DNA from: Ruminococcus sp. AF41-9
Lineage (GTDB): Bacteria > Bacillota > Clostridia > Lachnospirales > Lachnospiraceae
Direction: 5' to 3'
Length of the DNA stretch: 16,496 nucleotides
Assembly (NCBI RefSeq): GCF_003477525.1
Contig: NZ_QUDO01000072.1
Span: 1 to 16,496, forward strand
Shown: positions 6,189-14,089 of the stretch, piece after piece
Layout: each line of letters starts with the position of its first letter
Position numbering within the stretch: the stretch's first letter is position 1
Program-made: the position numbers and the translations under genes
Notes under the pieces: generated by a model
Databases searched by the model: none
What the model was told of the DNA's origin: nothing
The model's input: only the letters and a program-made list of their open reading frames with translations

Positions 6189-7039
6189 GATGTACCTCCT
6201 TTAACATAGAAAAGCATAATATCTTCTAATGTGGCATTATCCACAATGATGTTTTTGTATTTTCGTTTGAATGCTTCTTTGTCATGAACAAGACACTCCA
6301 CGCTCATATTTGTAGTTCGGTGTATGATATAATCATCAGCGGAAAGCTGTGCAAATTTTTCTTTTCCGCACTTTACCACGCCATAATTATAAACAAGATT
6401 ATCTTTCTGTTCCTCGAAAATGATTTTTCCCTGATGAATTAAAATCACATAGTCTGCAATTTTTTGTATGTCCGAAGTAATATGTGACGAAAAGAAGATA
6501 GAGCAATCTTCATCTTGGATAAATTCCAAAAATAGGTCTAACACTTCATCACGCACAACGGGGTCAAGACCCGTTGTGGCTTCGTCTAAAATCAACAGTT
6601 TAGGTCTATGTGCCATAGCGCAGATAATGGAAAGTTTCATCTTCATTCCTTTTGAAAAAGCACCAATCTTTTTCTTGGTTGGGATTTTGAATTTTTTCAA
6701 GTATTGCAAAAAGAGGTTACTATCCCATGTCTTATAAATGCCTTTTAAGATTTTTTCAATATCTGTGGCTGTAAACACATCATGAAAATTACATTCATCA
6801 AAAACAACGCCAATATTTTCTTTGACTGTCGGAATTGTGTGGTCTATTCCAAAGACCTGTATCTGTCCGCTATCTTTGTTTAGTTCATTTAATATCAGAT
6901 TGATAGTAGTGCTTTTTCCTGCACCATTCTCGCCAATAAAGCCTACAATCCTGCCTTTTGGGACTTTGAACGAAACATTGTCCAAAGAAAATCCCTCAAA
7001 TTGCTTGCATAAATTCTGTACCAAAATGTTATTATCCAT
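6176..7039 (-). CDS. ABC transporter ATP-binding protein (287 aa)
   Basis: A single cytoplasmic ABC ATPase domain occupies about residues 3-220, followed by a C-terminal extension. Walker A is GENGAGKST (about 36-44) and Walker B is LLILDEATTGLDP. The histidine switch lies in FFSSHITSD. The signature is FSKGMKMKLS instead of LSGGQ, a variant common in ABC-2 exporter ATPases of this type. The start at 7037-7039 is preferred because GAGAGGTGA lies 7 bases upstream; an in-frame GTG at 7048 lies inside that site. It begins 15 bases after the GntR stop and overlaps the permease start by 13 bases, so the three genes form one operon. Confidence 0.9.
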   Translation of the reverse strand: MDNNILVQNLCKQFEGFSLDNVSFKVPKGRIVGFIGENGAGKSTTINLILNELNKDSGQIQVFGIDHTIPTVKENIGVVFDECNFHDVFTATDIEKILKGIYKTWDSNLFLQYLKKFKIPTKKKIGAFSKGMKMKLSIICAMAHRPKLLILDEATTGLDPVVRDEVLDLFLEFIQDEDCSIFFSSHITSDIQKIADYVILIHQGKIIFEEQKDNLVYNYGVVKCGKEKFAQLSADDYIIHRTTNMSVECLVHDKEAFKRKYKNIIVDNATLEDIMLFYVKGGTSCED

Positions 7040-7054
7040 GCCTATCACCTCTCG

Positions 7055-7426
7055 TTACTCCTCGTAAAATAGTTTTAGGATATTCGTCATTTGCTCCAGA
7101 CTAATACCATGCGCCCGACCAATTTCTGCGACTTTTTGCAAAAGTTCTTCAGCAATTCGTAACTGTTCCTCTTGAATAAATTCCCTATTCTGTGATGCTA
7201 CAAAACTGCCTTTTCCAGATACAGTTTCTATAAATCCATCTCTCGTTAAATCTTCATATGCTCTCTGAACGGTAATAACACTGATATGTAAATCTTTTGC
7301 TAAAGCTCTCATAGAAGGGAGGGCTTCGCCAGCAGATAATGTGCCGTCCATAATAAAACTTTTTACTTGCATACAGATTTGTTCGTAAATAGGCTTATCA
7401 CTGCTATTACTTATGATAATCTCCAC
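7055..7426 (-). CDS. GntR-family regulator, YtrA type (123 aa)
   Basis: The short length and domain layout fit the YtrA subgroup of GntR repressors. An N-terminal winged helix-turn-helix (PIYEQICMQVKSFIMDGTLS, then LPSMRALAKDLHISVITVQRAYEDL, then a GFIETVSGKGSFVA wing) is followed by a short helical dimerisation tail instead of a large effector domain. Such regulators sit first in ABC-transporter operons and repress them until an antibiotic or envelope stress relieves repression. The GTG at 7424-7426 is chosen because GAGGTGAG stands just upstream; an in-frame start further up would overlap the promoter. A perfect palindrome over the predicted transcription start is the likely operator, which implies autoregulation. 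Confidence 0.9.
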   Translation of the reverse strand: MEIIISNSSDKPIYEQICMQVKSFIMDGTLSAGEALPSMRALAKDLHISVITVQRAYEDLTRDGFIETVSGKGSFVASQNREFIQEEQLRIAEELLQKVAEIGRAHGISLEQMTNILKLFYEE

Positions 7427-7462
7427 TTTCTCACCTCGCCATGCGTACTTATCGTAACAAGT

Positions 7463-7481
7463 GTACTTATTCGATAAGTAC
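7463..7481. promoter_or_regulatory. Palindromic GntR operator
   Basis: GTACTTATTCGATAAGTAC is a perfect 8-bp inverted repeat with a 3-bp centre, immediately downstream of the -10 element and covering the predicted start site. A second half-site, GTACTTATCG, lies at 7445-7454. The position fits repression by blocking initiation. Confidence 0.75.
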
Positions 7482-7510
7482 AGTATAGGCAATTTGTGTG
7501 AACCTGTCAA
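7482..7510 (-). promoter_or_regulatory. Promoter of the GntR-ABC operon
   Basis: On the minus strand TTGACA (7505-7510) and TATACT (7482-7487) are exactly 17 bp apart, directly adjoining the palindromic operator. This is a near-consensus housekeeping promoter. Confidence 0.8.
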
Positions 7511-8036
7511 GAGAAAAGATGTAAATACATTCGGAAAAGAGAGTGGCTGTCTATCAAATTCTTGTGTGTTACTTTACCGCACATAAGCATTATGTGTGGT
7601 CTTGGATCCAGATGATTCTGGTTCCGTTGTTACAAAACAGTTACTTAATCACTTTTCTTAAAAAGGCAAAATAATAGAACGTATAGATTATTTCCATACG
7701 CTCTATCTCACATTTCATATTAGACTTTGAATTCTATAAACTTGAATTGAGATTTCATATATTAAACAAAGGGATTTAATAACTGTTATATTTTATTGTC
7801 AAATATCTCTCAAGCCCTTGAAAACACTAAGTTTGTCGCAGGTGAGCTTTTCCTTATTGTTTCCCTTGTATTATATTGTCCCATGAGTGTTTACGAACTC
7901 TGATAAGGGAAAAAACAAGGGAAAGAAAATCTTATAAAACAGCATAACACAAAATAAAAGTGACATGGTGAACTGATTGAAATGCTTCTGATTTTTGCAA
8001 CAAATGATTGATTGAACGATAAGGAGATTTGATACG
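7511..8036. other. Long intergenic region with several hairpins, no gene supported
   Basis: No credible coding frame is present; short minus-strand frames at its right end lack ribosome binding sites. Visible structure includes a nearly perfect 11-bp hairpin at 7576-7600 (one G-T pair, loop GCA). A 5-bp hairpin with a TGAT loop follows directly at 7608-7621, and an imperfect hairpin lies around 7676-7706. A perfect 10-bp inverted repeat at 7860-7924 encloses a smaller hairpin (GAGT 7885-7888, ACTC 7897-7900). The region is AT-rich. It may hold a non-coding RNA, a module junction or a transfer-related site; the sequence does not decide between these. Confidence 0.5.
7860..7924. repeat. 10-bp inverted repeat with nested hairpin
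   Basis: TTTCCCTTGT (7860-7869) and ACAAGGGAAA (7915-7924) are exact inverted copies 45 bp apart. GAGT and ACTC form an inner hairpin with an 8-base loop. No T-run follows on either strand, so it is not an ordinary terminator. Confidence 0.5.
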
Positions 8037-8267
8037 ATGAGAACGATATTTGCAGAATACAATCCACAACGCAACAGCATTGATGTTTATACTTCTGCTG
8101 GCTATATGCTCCGCATTGACTGCTGGGAAGCGGAGAAGAATTTAACAACTACTCCCGGATCTGACTGTGCATTAAACGCACTTGCCATTGATGAACCACT
8201 TGAGTATGCAAGATTGTATCTTGATGGAACGATGCAAATGTGGATAGATGCGGAAGATTCCTTTTAG
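8037..8267 (+). CDS. Small conserved protein, DUF6061-like (76 aa)
   Basis: A short soluble protein with no membrane segment or signal peptide. From memory, the string CALNALAIDEPLEYARLYLDG and the overall pattern (an N-terminal strand pair around EYNPQRNSIDVYTSAGYMLRIDC, then a helix with two Trp and Asp/Glu) match DUF6061, a family of unknown function frequent in Clostridia mobile elements. That assignment is recollection and not a search result. The ATG has AAGGAGAT 8 bases upstream, so it is probably translated. It is one of two forward genes in the window and stands alone, followed by a GC-rich hairpin at 8280-8311. Its role is unknown. Confidence 0.75.
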   Translation: MRTIFAEYNPQRNSIDVYTSAGYMLRIDCWEAEKNLTTTPGSDCALNALAIDEPLEYARLYLDGTMQMWIDAEDSF

Positions 8268-8279
8268 GTATACGCAAGA

Positions 8280-8311
8280 AACGGCGGCTCTGATTTCTCA
8301 AAACCGCCGTT
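8280..8311. terminator. GC-rich hairpin after the DUF6061-like gene
   Basis: AACGGCGG (8280-8287) and CCGCCGTT (8304-8311) form a perfect 8-bp stem with a 16-base loop, 12 bases after the stop codon. No T-run follows, so termination is plausible but not certain. Confidence 0.45.
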
Positions 8312-8343
8312 AGGATAATAACTTAAAATAGGCGCGCAAAATC

Positions 8344-8390
8344 ACCTGCCCCAGCCAGCGTTTTTTTCTTTCCCCGTAGTCGGGGCAGGT
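8344..8390. repeat. Nested inverted repeat between convergent genes
   Basis: ACCTGCCCC (8344-8352) and GGGGCAGGT (8382-8390) are perfect 9-bp inverted copies. Inside, CCCCG (8372-8376) and CGGGG (8381-8385) form a competing hairpin with a TAGT loop, so only one of the two can form at a time. A T-run (8361-8367) lies in the big loop. It sits between the ends of the DUF6061-like gene and the ABC operon and may end one or both transcripts or mark the cassette edge. Confidence 0.5.
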
Positions 8391-8425
8391 TCATGCGCTA
8401 TGCAATTATTCTTCTTTAGCTTCTA

Positions 8426-10135
8426 TCAAGCCGATATTTTTTGCTCTGCATTCCACATAGCAGCATATTTTCCGCCTTTCGCAAGCAATTCCTCGTGGGT
8501 TCCAGATTCAGCAATCCTGCCATCACCCATTACAAGAATTTGATCAGCGTTTTTGACAATGGAAAGGGTATGAGCAATCATTACCACTGTCTTTTTTTCT
8601 TTTAGCAGATTGGCGATGGCCTGCTTTACGGCAAGCTCATTTTCAATGTCAAGAGATGCTGTTGCTTCATCCAAAAGCAGGATGGGGCTATTTTTCAGGA
8701 TAGCGCGGGCTATTGAAATTCGCTGACGCTCACCGCCAGAGAGAAGATTTCCATTCTCGCCAGTCGGCATATCGTATCCCTTTTCCATCTTACGGATGAA
8801 GTTGTCACAGTTAGCCTCCCGGCAGGCAGCCTCGATTTCTGTGTCCGTAGCACTAGGGCGAGCGTGGCGGATATTATCCCGAATGGTATCGTCAAAAAGA
8901 AATATGTCCTGGTCTACCATAGAAACTTGCTCCAGTACACGCTCTGCGACGACATGGTTAATAGGTTTACCGCCAATAGAAATCGTCCCGCCCGTTGCTT
9001 CATAATATTTTGCAATCAGGTTCAAAATAGTAGATTTGCCGGAGCCAGAGTCTCCGACAATGGCCGTGAGCTTTTGATCTGGCACCGTAAAGGTGGCGTG
9101 TTTTAGTACCGGTTCACCGGGAACATATGCAAAATCTACATTGTCAAATGTGATTTCATGGGTAGCTGTGTGAAGCGGCTCCATGCTGCCAGTTTCCTCC
9201 GACTCATTCATTACACTCAAGATTTTGTTTTTCGAGATCATCAGGTTCTTATAACTGGTAAGGTCTACGAAAATCGAGTTAGCCAGCTTTGCACAGAACA
9301 GGGGCAGCATACAAATCAAAAGGTAGTCCACCGTGTTCAGTGTCCCTGCGACCCATGGTGCATAGGCCAGCAAGATAACCAGCGGGCAGGACAGCCAACT
9401 CAAGATACCAAAGCCCGCACCAATAGGAAGCACTTTTGCCTCGTATACAAAGCTAATCCGGCAAAACTCCCGCATGGCGTTGATAACAGTTTTGTTCTTC
9501 ATACCGCCCACACCATAGGCTCGAAAAGTCTGAATACCAGAAACATACTCAACAATGCTACTGACATTCTCCGCACAAATATCGTTCTTTTCTTTTCCAT
9601 ATTTCCGTACCATGCGGAAAGAAAGCCATAGGCTGGGGATTAAAAGAAGGTCGGCTATCAGCAGGATAATTCCAGCCGGAACATAGAGCGTCATAACAAA
9701 GACAATCAACATCAATGACAGGGCAAAATTCTTTGCCAAATCTCCGACTTTATGGGTCAGGATTTTTTCGTAGTTGTTTACGTCGCTTGTAATGGTGTTG
9801 ATATAATCGCCAGTGTGCCCCTGCGAAAATCGGGACAGTGGGATGCGCTTCAAATGGTCGCCCATAAAAAGCCGAATCTTTTTGCTGACCTCTGCACCGC
9901 CAATCTGCGCTTTGGTATAACCGTAGCTGTAAATCAGGATACGAAGAAGAAAAACCACTGCAATTATACCGGTCAGAGCCAGAACACGGTTCATGTCAAA
10001 TTGGCCCGACCACAAAAACTGCATAACAGAGTAAAGCAGCATAAACAGGCTGCCGGAGAGAAGTCCTTCCAGAACGGTTCCGCTGACACCAATATAGAAA
10101 TTGTGGTTCTTTTTCAATACATCATGCTCATTCAT
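8426..10135 (-). CDS. ABC half-transporter, exporter fold, second subunit (569 aa)
   Basis: An N-terminal six-helix type I exporter membrane domain (about residues 15-300) is fused to an ABC ATPase domain. Motifs are Walker A GDSGSGKST (361-369), Q-loop VDQDIFLFDDT, signature LLSGGERQR (about 464-472), Walker B ILLLDEATASLD and the switch histidine in MIAHTLS. All catalytic residues are present, including the Walker B glutamate. The start is placed at ATG 10133-10135, with GGAGGGAGG upstream and an 8-base overlap with the preceding gene, instead of the longer open frame. With the preceding gene it should form a heterodimer. The fold is that of exporters, but YbtPQ and IrtAB of this type import metallophores; operon context with ECF genes and AraC favours such a role. 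Confidence 0.88.
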   Translation of the reverse strand: MNEHDVLKKNHNFYIGVSGTVLEGLLSGSLFMLLYSVMQFLWSGQFDMNRVLALTGIIAVVFLLRILIYSYGYTKAQIGGAEVSKKIRLFMGDHLKRIPLSRFSQGHTGDYINTITSDVNNYEKILTHKVGDLAKNFALSLMLIVFVMTLYVPAGIILLIADLLLIPSLWLSFRMVRKYGKEKNDICAENVSSIVEYVSGIQTFRAYGVGGMKNKTVINAMREFCRISFVYEAKVLPIGAGFGILSWLSCPLVILLAYAPWVAGTLNTVDYLLICMLPLFCAKLANSIFVDLTSYKNLMISKNKILSVMNESEETGSMEPLHTATHEITFDNVDFAYVPGEPVLKHATFTVPDQKLTAIVGDSGSGKSTILNLIAKYYEATGGTISIGGKPINHVVAERVLEQVSMVDQDIFLFDDTIRDNIRHARPSATDTEIEAACREANCDNFIRKMEKGYDMPTGENGNLLSGGERQRISIARAILKNSPILLLDEATASLDIENELAVKQAIANLLKEKKTVVMIAHTLSIVKNADQILVMGDGRIAESGTHEELLAKGGKYAAMWNAEQKISA

Positions 10136-11891
10136 GCTGCTCGCCTCCCTCCAACTGATAAGTGATATTCCGGGCTGTTTCGTAGTCTTTCCACGCATTT
10201 CGATAGTAGGCGTTGTTCTTACGAACTTCCTCATGGGTGCCAACGCTGGTAATTGTATGCTTTTCCACCACAGCCACCCGGTTGCACATTTTCAAAGCAC
10301 TCAAACGGTGTGCTACTACAATGACTGTTTTGCCTTTGCATAGATTTTGAATAGCTTTATCAATCTCCATCTGATTTTCCGGGTCAGAGGCACTTGTGGC
10401 CTCGTCCAAAATTAAGATAGATGCATTTTTCAGAATTGCACGGGCAATCGCAATCCGCTGTTTTTCTCCGCCAGAAAAGCGTGAGCCGAAACTGCCCACT
10501 TTTGTGTCATATCCATCCGGCAGGGACATGATAAAGTCATCAATCTGTGCCTCTTTTGCAGCAGCCCGCACTTCTTCCAGAGTAGCGTTACTACCCATGC
10601 GGATATTTTCCAGCACACTGTCACGGGTGAGGAAAGTCTTTTGAAATACGATGGCTATATTTTTCAGAATGGTATCGTAGTCAAGCTCCTTGACATTTTT
10701 GCCGCCAATCAGCACTTCACCTTCCTGCACATCATAGAACCGGGAAATCAGTTCAATCACAGTGCTTTTACCGGCACCAGATCTGCCCACAAGAGCCATG
10801 CGCTCGCCATCACTGATTTTGAGATTGACACCATGCAGCACATCGGTTTTTCCGTCATAAGAAAATCGAACATTCCGAATCTCAATATCATGGTTTTGGG
10901 GGAAATCTGTTCCACCCTCATAAATCGGAATATCCAGTATCTCTTTGGTTTTGGTGATAGCGTTTAGTACATTTGCAAAGTTTGTTCCCAATTCCTGCAA
11001 AGGCCGGATTTCGGTTAAATACATAGAACCGACATACAAAAATAGCAAGAGCATACTGGCTGCCAGTGAACCTTTCAGAAAAAACATCCCGCCTATCGGA
11101 ACCATCAGCAACATTCCACATTCAATGATAACGACAAACGCTGCATACGGAGGCCCCATACGCCGGGAAGTCTCATTCCACATGACGTTTTCCTCCTGGA
11201 TTGCACCAGATAATTTCTGAAATGACTTACTCCCCATGTTATAGGCTTTAATCAGTTTCATTCCGCTGATGTATTCAATCATAACGGAGTTCAGTGCAGT
11301 AATAGATTGGTTGGCTCGTTCCATCAGGTCATCTGTATTGCGGAACATTATCCCCATTACTACCACGGCCAGAACCAGAGGAACAAGGGAAATCAACGCC
11401 AATGGAATATTAACGGTCATCAAATAAATAAAGATGACTACCGGCCCAACCATATAGCATACAAGATCGGGAAGATTATGTGCCAGAAATAGCTCCAGCT
11501 TTTCAATATCTTCATTCAGAACTGTTTTAATATCTCCTGTGCGCCGTTCATTCAAGGCACCCAAAGGAGCTCTGGCCATGTGTTCCGCCACCATACAGCG
11601 TACTTTGAACAGTGCGCCGTAGGCACCTTTATGAGCCGTCACGCCGGAACATCCGAACAGGACAAAACGCAGGGTAACAGCGGCGGAAATCATTGCAACA
11701 GTCTGCACCACAAGTTCTTTTGTGCAGGCATTGTTAAATGTGGCATCCATCAACCTGTAAATCCCAATGTATGGGACAATAATACACAGCCCGCTGCACA
11801 TGGACAGCAGGATTGCCAGAAACAACCAAAATTTTTGTTCTCCGGCCCAATGGAGCAGCAATGCCACACTGTTTTCTTTTTTCTTCTTCAT
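10128..11891 (-). CDS. ABC half-transporter, exporter fold, first subunit (587 aa)
   Basis: The same architecture as its neighbour: six membrane helices (about residues 15-310) followed by an ATPase domain. Motifs are Walker A GRSGAGKST, Q-loop VFQKTFLTRDS, signature RFSGGEKQR, Walker B ILILDEATSASDPE and the histidine in VVAHRLS. The D-loop reads SASD where SALD is usual. The active-site glutamate is present in both subunits, so neither ATP site is obviously degenerate, unlike many heterodimeric drug exporters. The ATG has AAAGGAGAGG 8 bases upstream and starts 3 bases after the ECF ATPase stop; the end overlaps the next gene by 8 bases. Expected partner: the downstream half-transporter. Substrate unknown; metal chelate uptake is my inference from context. 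Confidence 0.88.
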   Translation of the reverse strand: MKKKKENSVALLLHWAGEQKFWLFLAILLSMCSGLCIIVPYIGIYRLMDATFNNACTKELVVQTVAMISAAVTLRFVLFGCSGVTAHKGAYGALFKVRCMVAEHMARAPLGALNERRTGDIKTVLNEDIEKLELFLAHNLPDLVCYMVGPVVIFIYLMTVNIPLALISLVPLVLAVVVMGIMFRNTDDLMERANQSITALNSVMIEYISGMKLIKAYNMGSKSFQKLSGAIQEENVMWNETSRRMGPPYAAFVVIIECGMLLMVPIGGMFFLKGSLAASMLLLFLYVGSMYLTEIRPLQELGTNFANVLNAITKTKEILDIPIYEGGTDFPQNHDIEIRNVRFSYDGKTDVLHGVNLKISDGERMALVGRSGAGKSTVIELISRFYDVQEGEVLIGGKNVKELDYDTILKNIAIVFQKTFLTRDSVLENIRMGSNATLEEVRAAAKEAQIDDFIMSLPDGYDTKVGSFGSRFSGGEKQRIAIARAILKNASILILDEATSASDPENQMEIDKAIQNLCKGKTVIVVAHRLSALKMCNRVAVVEKHTITSVGTHEEVRKNNAYYRNAWKDYETARNITYQLEGGEQHE

Positions 11892-11894
11892 AGA

Positions 11895-13367
11895 CTACCT
11901 CTCCTTTCCATCTGAAACAGAGAAAAGCTCTCTCAATTTCGGGAGAACCTCCATTGTAACTGATACGTCATCGGGCATTTCGCCTTCGTCAAAATGCAGG
12001 ACACGGGAGCAGGTACGGCAGACAAATTCAAAATCGTGGGTGACAATGAAAATAACCTTTCCCATATTGGACAACCGGCGGATCAGTCCCGCCACCTGCG
12101 TCATACTGTCAAAATCAAGGCCGCTGGTCGGTTCATCGAATACCAGCAGATCTTTCCCACAAATCATGCTAACAGCTACAGCTACTCGTTGCTTTTGACC
12201 GCCAGAAAGCGTGTTTGGATGGCGCTCCCGATATTGGGTAAGGCCTAATTCCTCCAAAGTTGCATTTACCAGTGTTTGATCTGGATTGCGTATACCAAAG
12301 GAGCACTCTGCCTCCACGCTGTCAGCGAAAAGTTCATAATTCACATCCTGCATAACCATGTAAGAGCGTTTCAGCCTTTCCTTACGCTCAATCGGCTCGC
12401 TTTCCCACAAAAATTGTCCATCGCAGTCTTTGTGAAGCCCACAGAGAGCGCGGGAAAATGTAGTCTTTCCAGCTCCGTTGTGGCCGACCACACCAATCAC
12501 TTCGCCCTTTCCGGCGGATAGCTCAATGTCATGCAAAATTGTTTGCTTCTTGTAACGGAGCGTCACATTCCGCAGCTCCAATACAGGGGGAGGCGCAGGC
12601 AAGTGGGCTTTTGGCGGGAATACCGCCTGTAGATCAACAGCTCGCAGACCCATGTGTTCACGATCAGGTTCAGATAGCTGCCGAAATTCTTCCGGGGTGT
12701 ATATTCCTTTGATTTCTCCGTTTTCCAGATAAACAATTCGGTCAGCCAACTCCATCAGGTAGTACAGACGATGTTCCGCTATCAAAACTGTTTTGCCCTG
12801 TTTTTTTATCAGCCGCAAATGTTCCTTTAGTTCCTGGATCGAAGTCATATCCAGATTAGAGGATGGTTCATCCAATAGATAAATCTGTGGGTTCATGGCA
12901 TAAACAGAAGCGAAGGCGATTTTCTGCTTTTCTCCGCCGGACAACTCAAAAATATTTCTGTTTCGTAGCTTTTGAATATGCAAATCTTCAGTTGTCTGCT
13001 CTACTCGCTCAGCCAATTTCTTAGGAGGGCGAGCTTCATTTTCAATTCCAAAGGCAATCTCACTGTCTGTATCAACATTGAAAAACTGCGTCCGTGGATT
13101 TTGGAAAACGGAGCCAACCTTAGCGGCAATCTGATACATGGGGATATTGCTGATTTCCTGACCATCTACCAGCACACGGCCATGAAGCTCCCCCTGATAA
13201 AACTGAGGGATCAGTCCATTCACCAGCCTTGTAATCGTTGTTTTTCCGCACCCGCTGCGGCCACAGAACAGGACGCATTCTCCGTCCGAAATTTTCAAAT
13301 TAATGTCGCGTAGCCCACCATGTTCCTGCCTCGTATAGGAAAACGATACATTTTCAAACTCAATCAA
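11895..13367 (-). CDS. ECF transporter ATPase, two fused ATP-binding domains (490 aa)
   Basis: Two complete ABC domains lie in one chain. First: Walker A GRSGCGKTT (36-43), ELSGGEKQK (about 141-149), YLLDEPSSNLD (163-173), H199 in AEHRLYYL. Second: Walker A GHNGAGKTT (295-302), LSGGQKQR, LVFDEPTSGLD, VTHDFEF. This is the EcfA/EcfA' pair of an energy-coupling-factor importer fused head to tail, as in YkoD-type ATPases. The TTG at 13365-13367 is chosen because it follows GCGAGGAGGTG by about 9 bases, begins MIEFENVSFSY in register with the family, and overlaps the EcfT stop (TTGA). An upstream ATG at 13391 would place the ribosome binding site inside the gene. The gene is followed 3 bases later by the first exporter-type ABC gene. 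Confidence 0.88.
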   Translation of the reverse strand: MIEFENVSFSYTRQEHGGLRDINLKISDGECVLFCGRSGCGKTTITRLVNGLIPQFYQGELHGRVLVDGQEISNIPMYQIAAKVGSVFQNPRTQFFNVDTDSEIAFGIENEARPPKKLAERVEQTTEDLHIQKLRNRNIFELSGGEKQKIAFASVYAMNPQIYLLDEPSSNLDMTSIQELKEHLRLIKKQGKTVLIAEHRLYYLMELADRIVYLENGEIKGIYTPEEFRQLSEPDREHMGLRAVDLQAVFPPKAHLPAPPPVLELRNVTLRYKKQTILHDIELSAGKGEVIGVVGHNGAGKTTFSRALCGLHKDCDGQFLWESEPIERKERLKRSYMVMQDVNYELFADSVEAECSFGIRNPDQTLVNATLEELGLTQYRERHPNTLSGGQKQRVAVAVSMICGKDLLVFDEPTSGLDFDSMTQVAGLIRRLSNMGKVIFIVTHDFEFVCRTCSRVLHFDEGEMPDDVSVTMEVLPKLRELFSVSDGKER

Positions 13368-14089
13368 CCAATCACACCTCCTCGCACACATAATTCAAAA
13401 ATCAGATAAGCTACGGCAACGGTCATGACGCCCCAATCGGCAATTCCGCATTTTATCTGGACAAGACAGGTGCGTGGATTGGGATTTTCAATTCCACGAG
13501 TGACAGAAGCAACAGAAAGATCATCCGCCGCTTTTGAAGCTGCCATCAATAAAGGTACATAAATACACTCAACCGTCATGCCCGGATGTGTTAAAAAGCC
13601 CGCCAGAGATGGTGAAACATCTCTCATCCGCATAGCGTCTGTGATATAGCGCCAGTCCTCTTGAATAGTTGGAATGTACCGCAGCATAACTGCCATAGGA
13701 ATTACTAGCTTTTTGGGTGCGTGGACACGGTTCATAGCAGACAGGAACTCATTGACTTTTGTAGTAGTCAGAACAATCCCAGCCAAGGTTCCGCACGCAT
13801 AGACCTTATGAAACAAGCCTAAAAAGGCAATAAACATTGTCCGCAGCGTGCCTGTCATTTCTGCCATGATCCAAACTGTCAGGGCACAGATGACCGCATA
13901 AAAGCATACAGCCTTAATGACATATTTCCACTTTCCAAAGAAAGCCCCCAATATCGCAATCAGCATAACAAGGATAAATTGATATGCAAGTGAGGGAGCA
14001 AACATGGATGATAAAACACACATAAGAATAAGAAAGAGCTTGGCCCGTGGGTCGAGCCAAAGCTCTTTCTTGTGGCGTTTACCGCTCAT
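13364..14089 (-). CDS. ECF transporter transmembrane subunit EcfT (241 aa)
   Basis: A membrane protein with about five to six helices (two in the first 65 residues, one near 75-95, others near 100-120 and 215-238). It contains the cytoplasmic coupling helices characteristic of EcfT/CbiQ: DAMRMRDVS and a second VASVTRGIE motif, equivalent to the conserved Ala-Arg-Gly signatures that dock on the two ATPase domains. It scaffolds the substrate-binding membrane subunit and couples it to ATP hydrolysis. Its ATG overlaps the stop of the S-component gene (ATGA) and its stop overlaps the TTG start of the ATPase gene, so the three ECF genes are tightly coupled. The basic N-terminus (MSGKRHKKELWLDPRAKL) is typical of the family. 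Confidence 0.88.
   Translation of the reverse strand: MSGKRHKKELWLDPRAKLFLILMCVLSSMFAPSLAYQFILVMLIAILGAFFGKWKYVIKAVCFYAVICALTVWIMAEMTGTLRTMFIAFLGLFHKVYACGTLAGIVLTTTKVNEFLSAMNRVHAPKKLVIPMAVMLRYIPTIQEDWRYITDAMRMRDVSPSLAGFLTHPGMTVECIYVPLLMAASKAADDLSVASVTRGIENPNPRTCLVQIKCGIADWGVMTVAVAYLIFELCVRGGVIG

Noticed and set aside
7871..8148. Two minus-strand frames at the right end of the intergenic region
   Set aside because: No ribosome binding site, low-complexity hydrophobic sequence, and overlap with the DUF6061-like gene on the other strand.
13368..13391. Upstream ATG start for the double ECF ATPase
   Set aside because: It would put the AGGAGG site inside the coding region. The TTG at 13365-13367 has correct spacing, family-like N-terminus and stop overlap.
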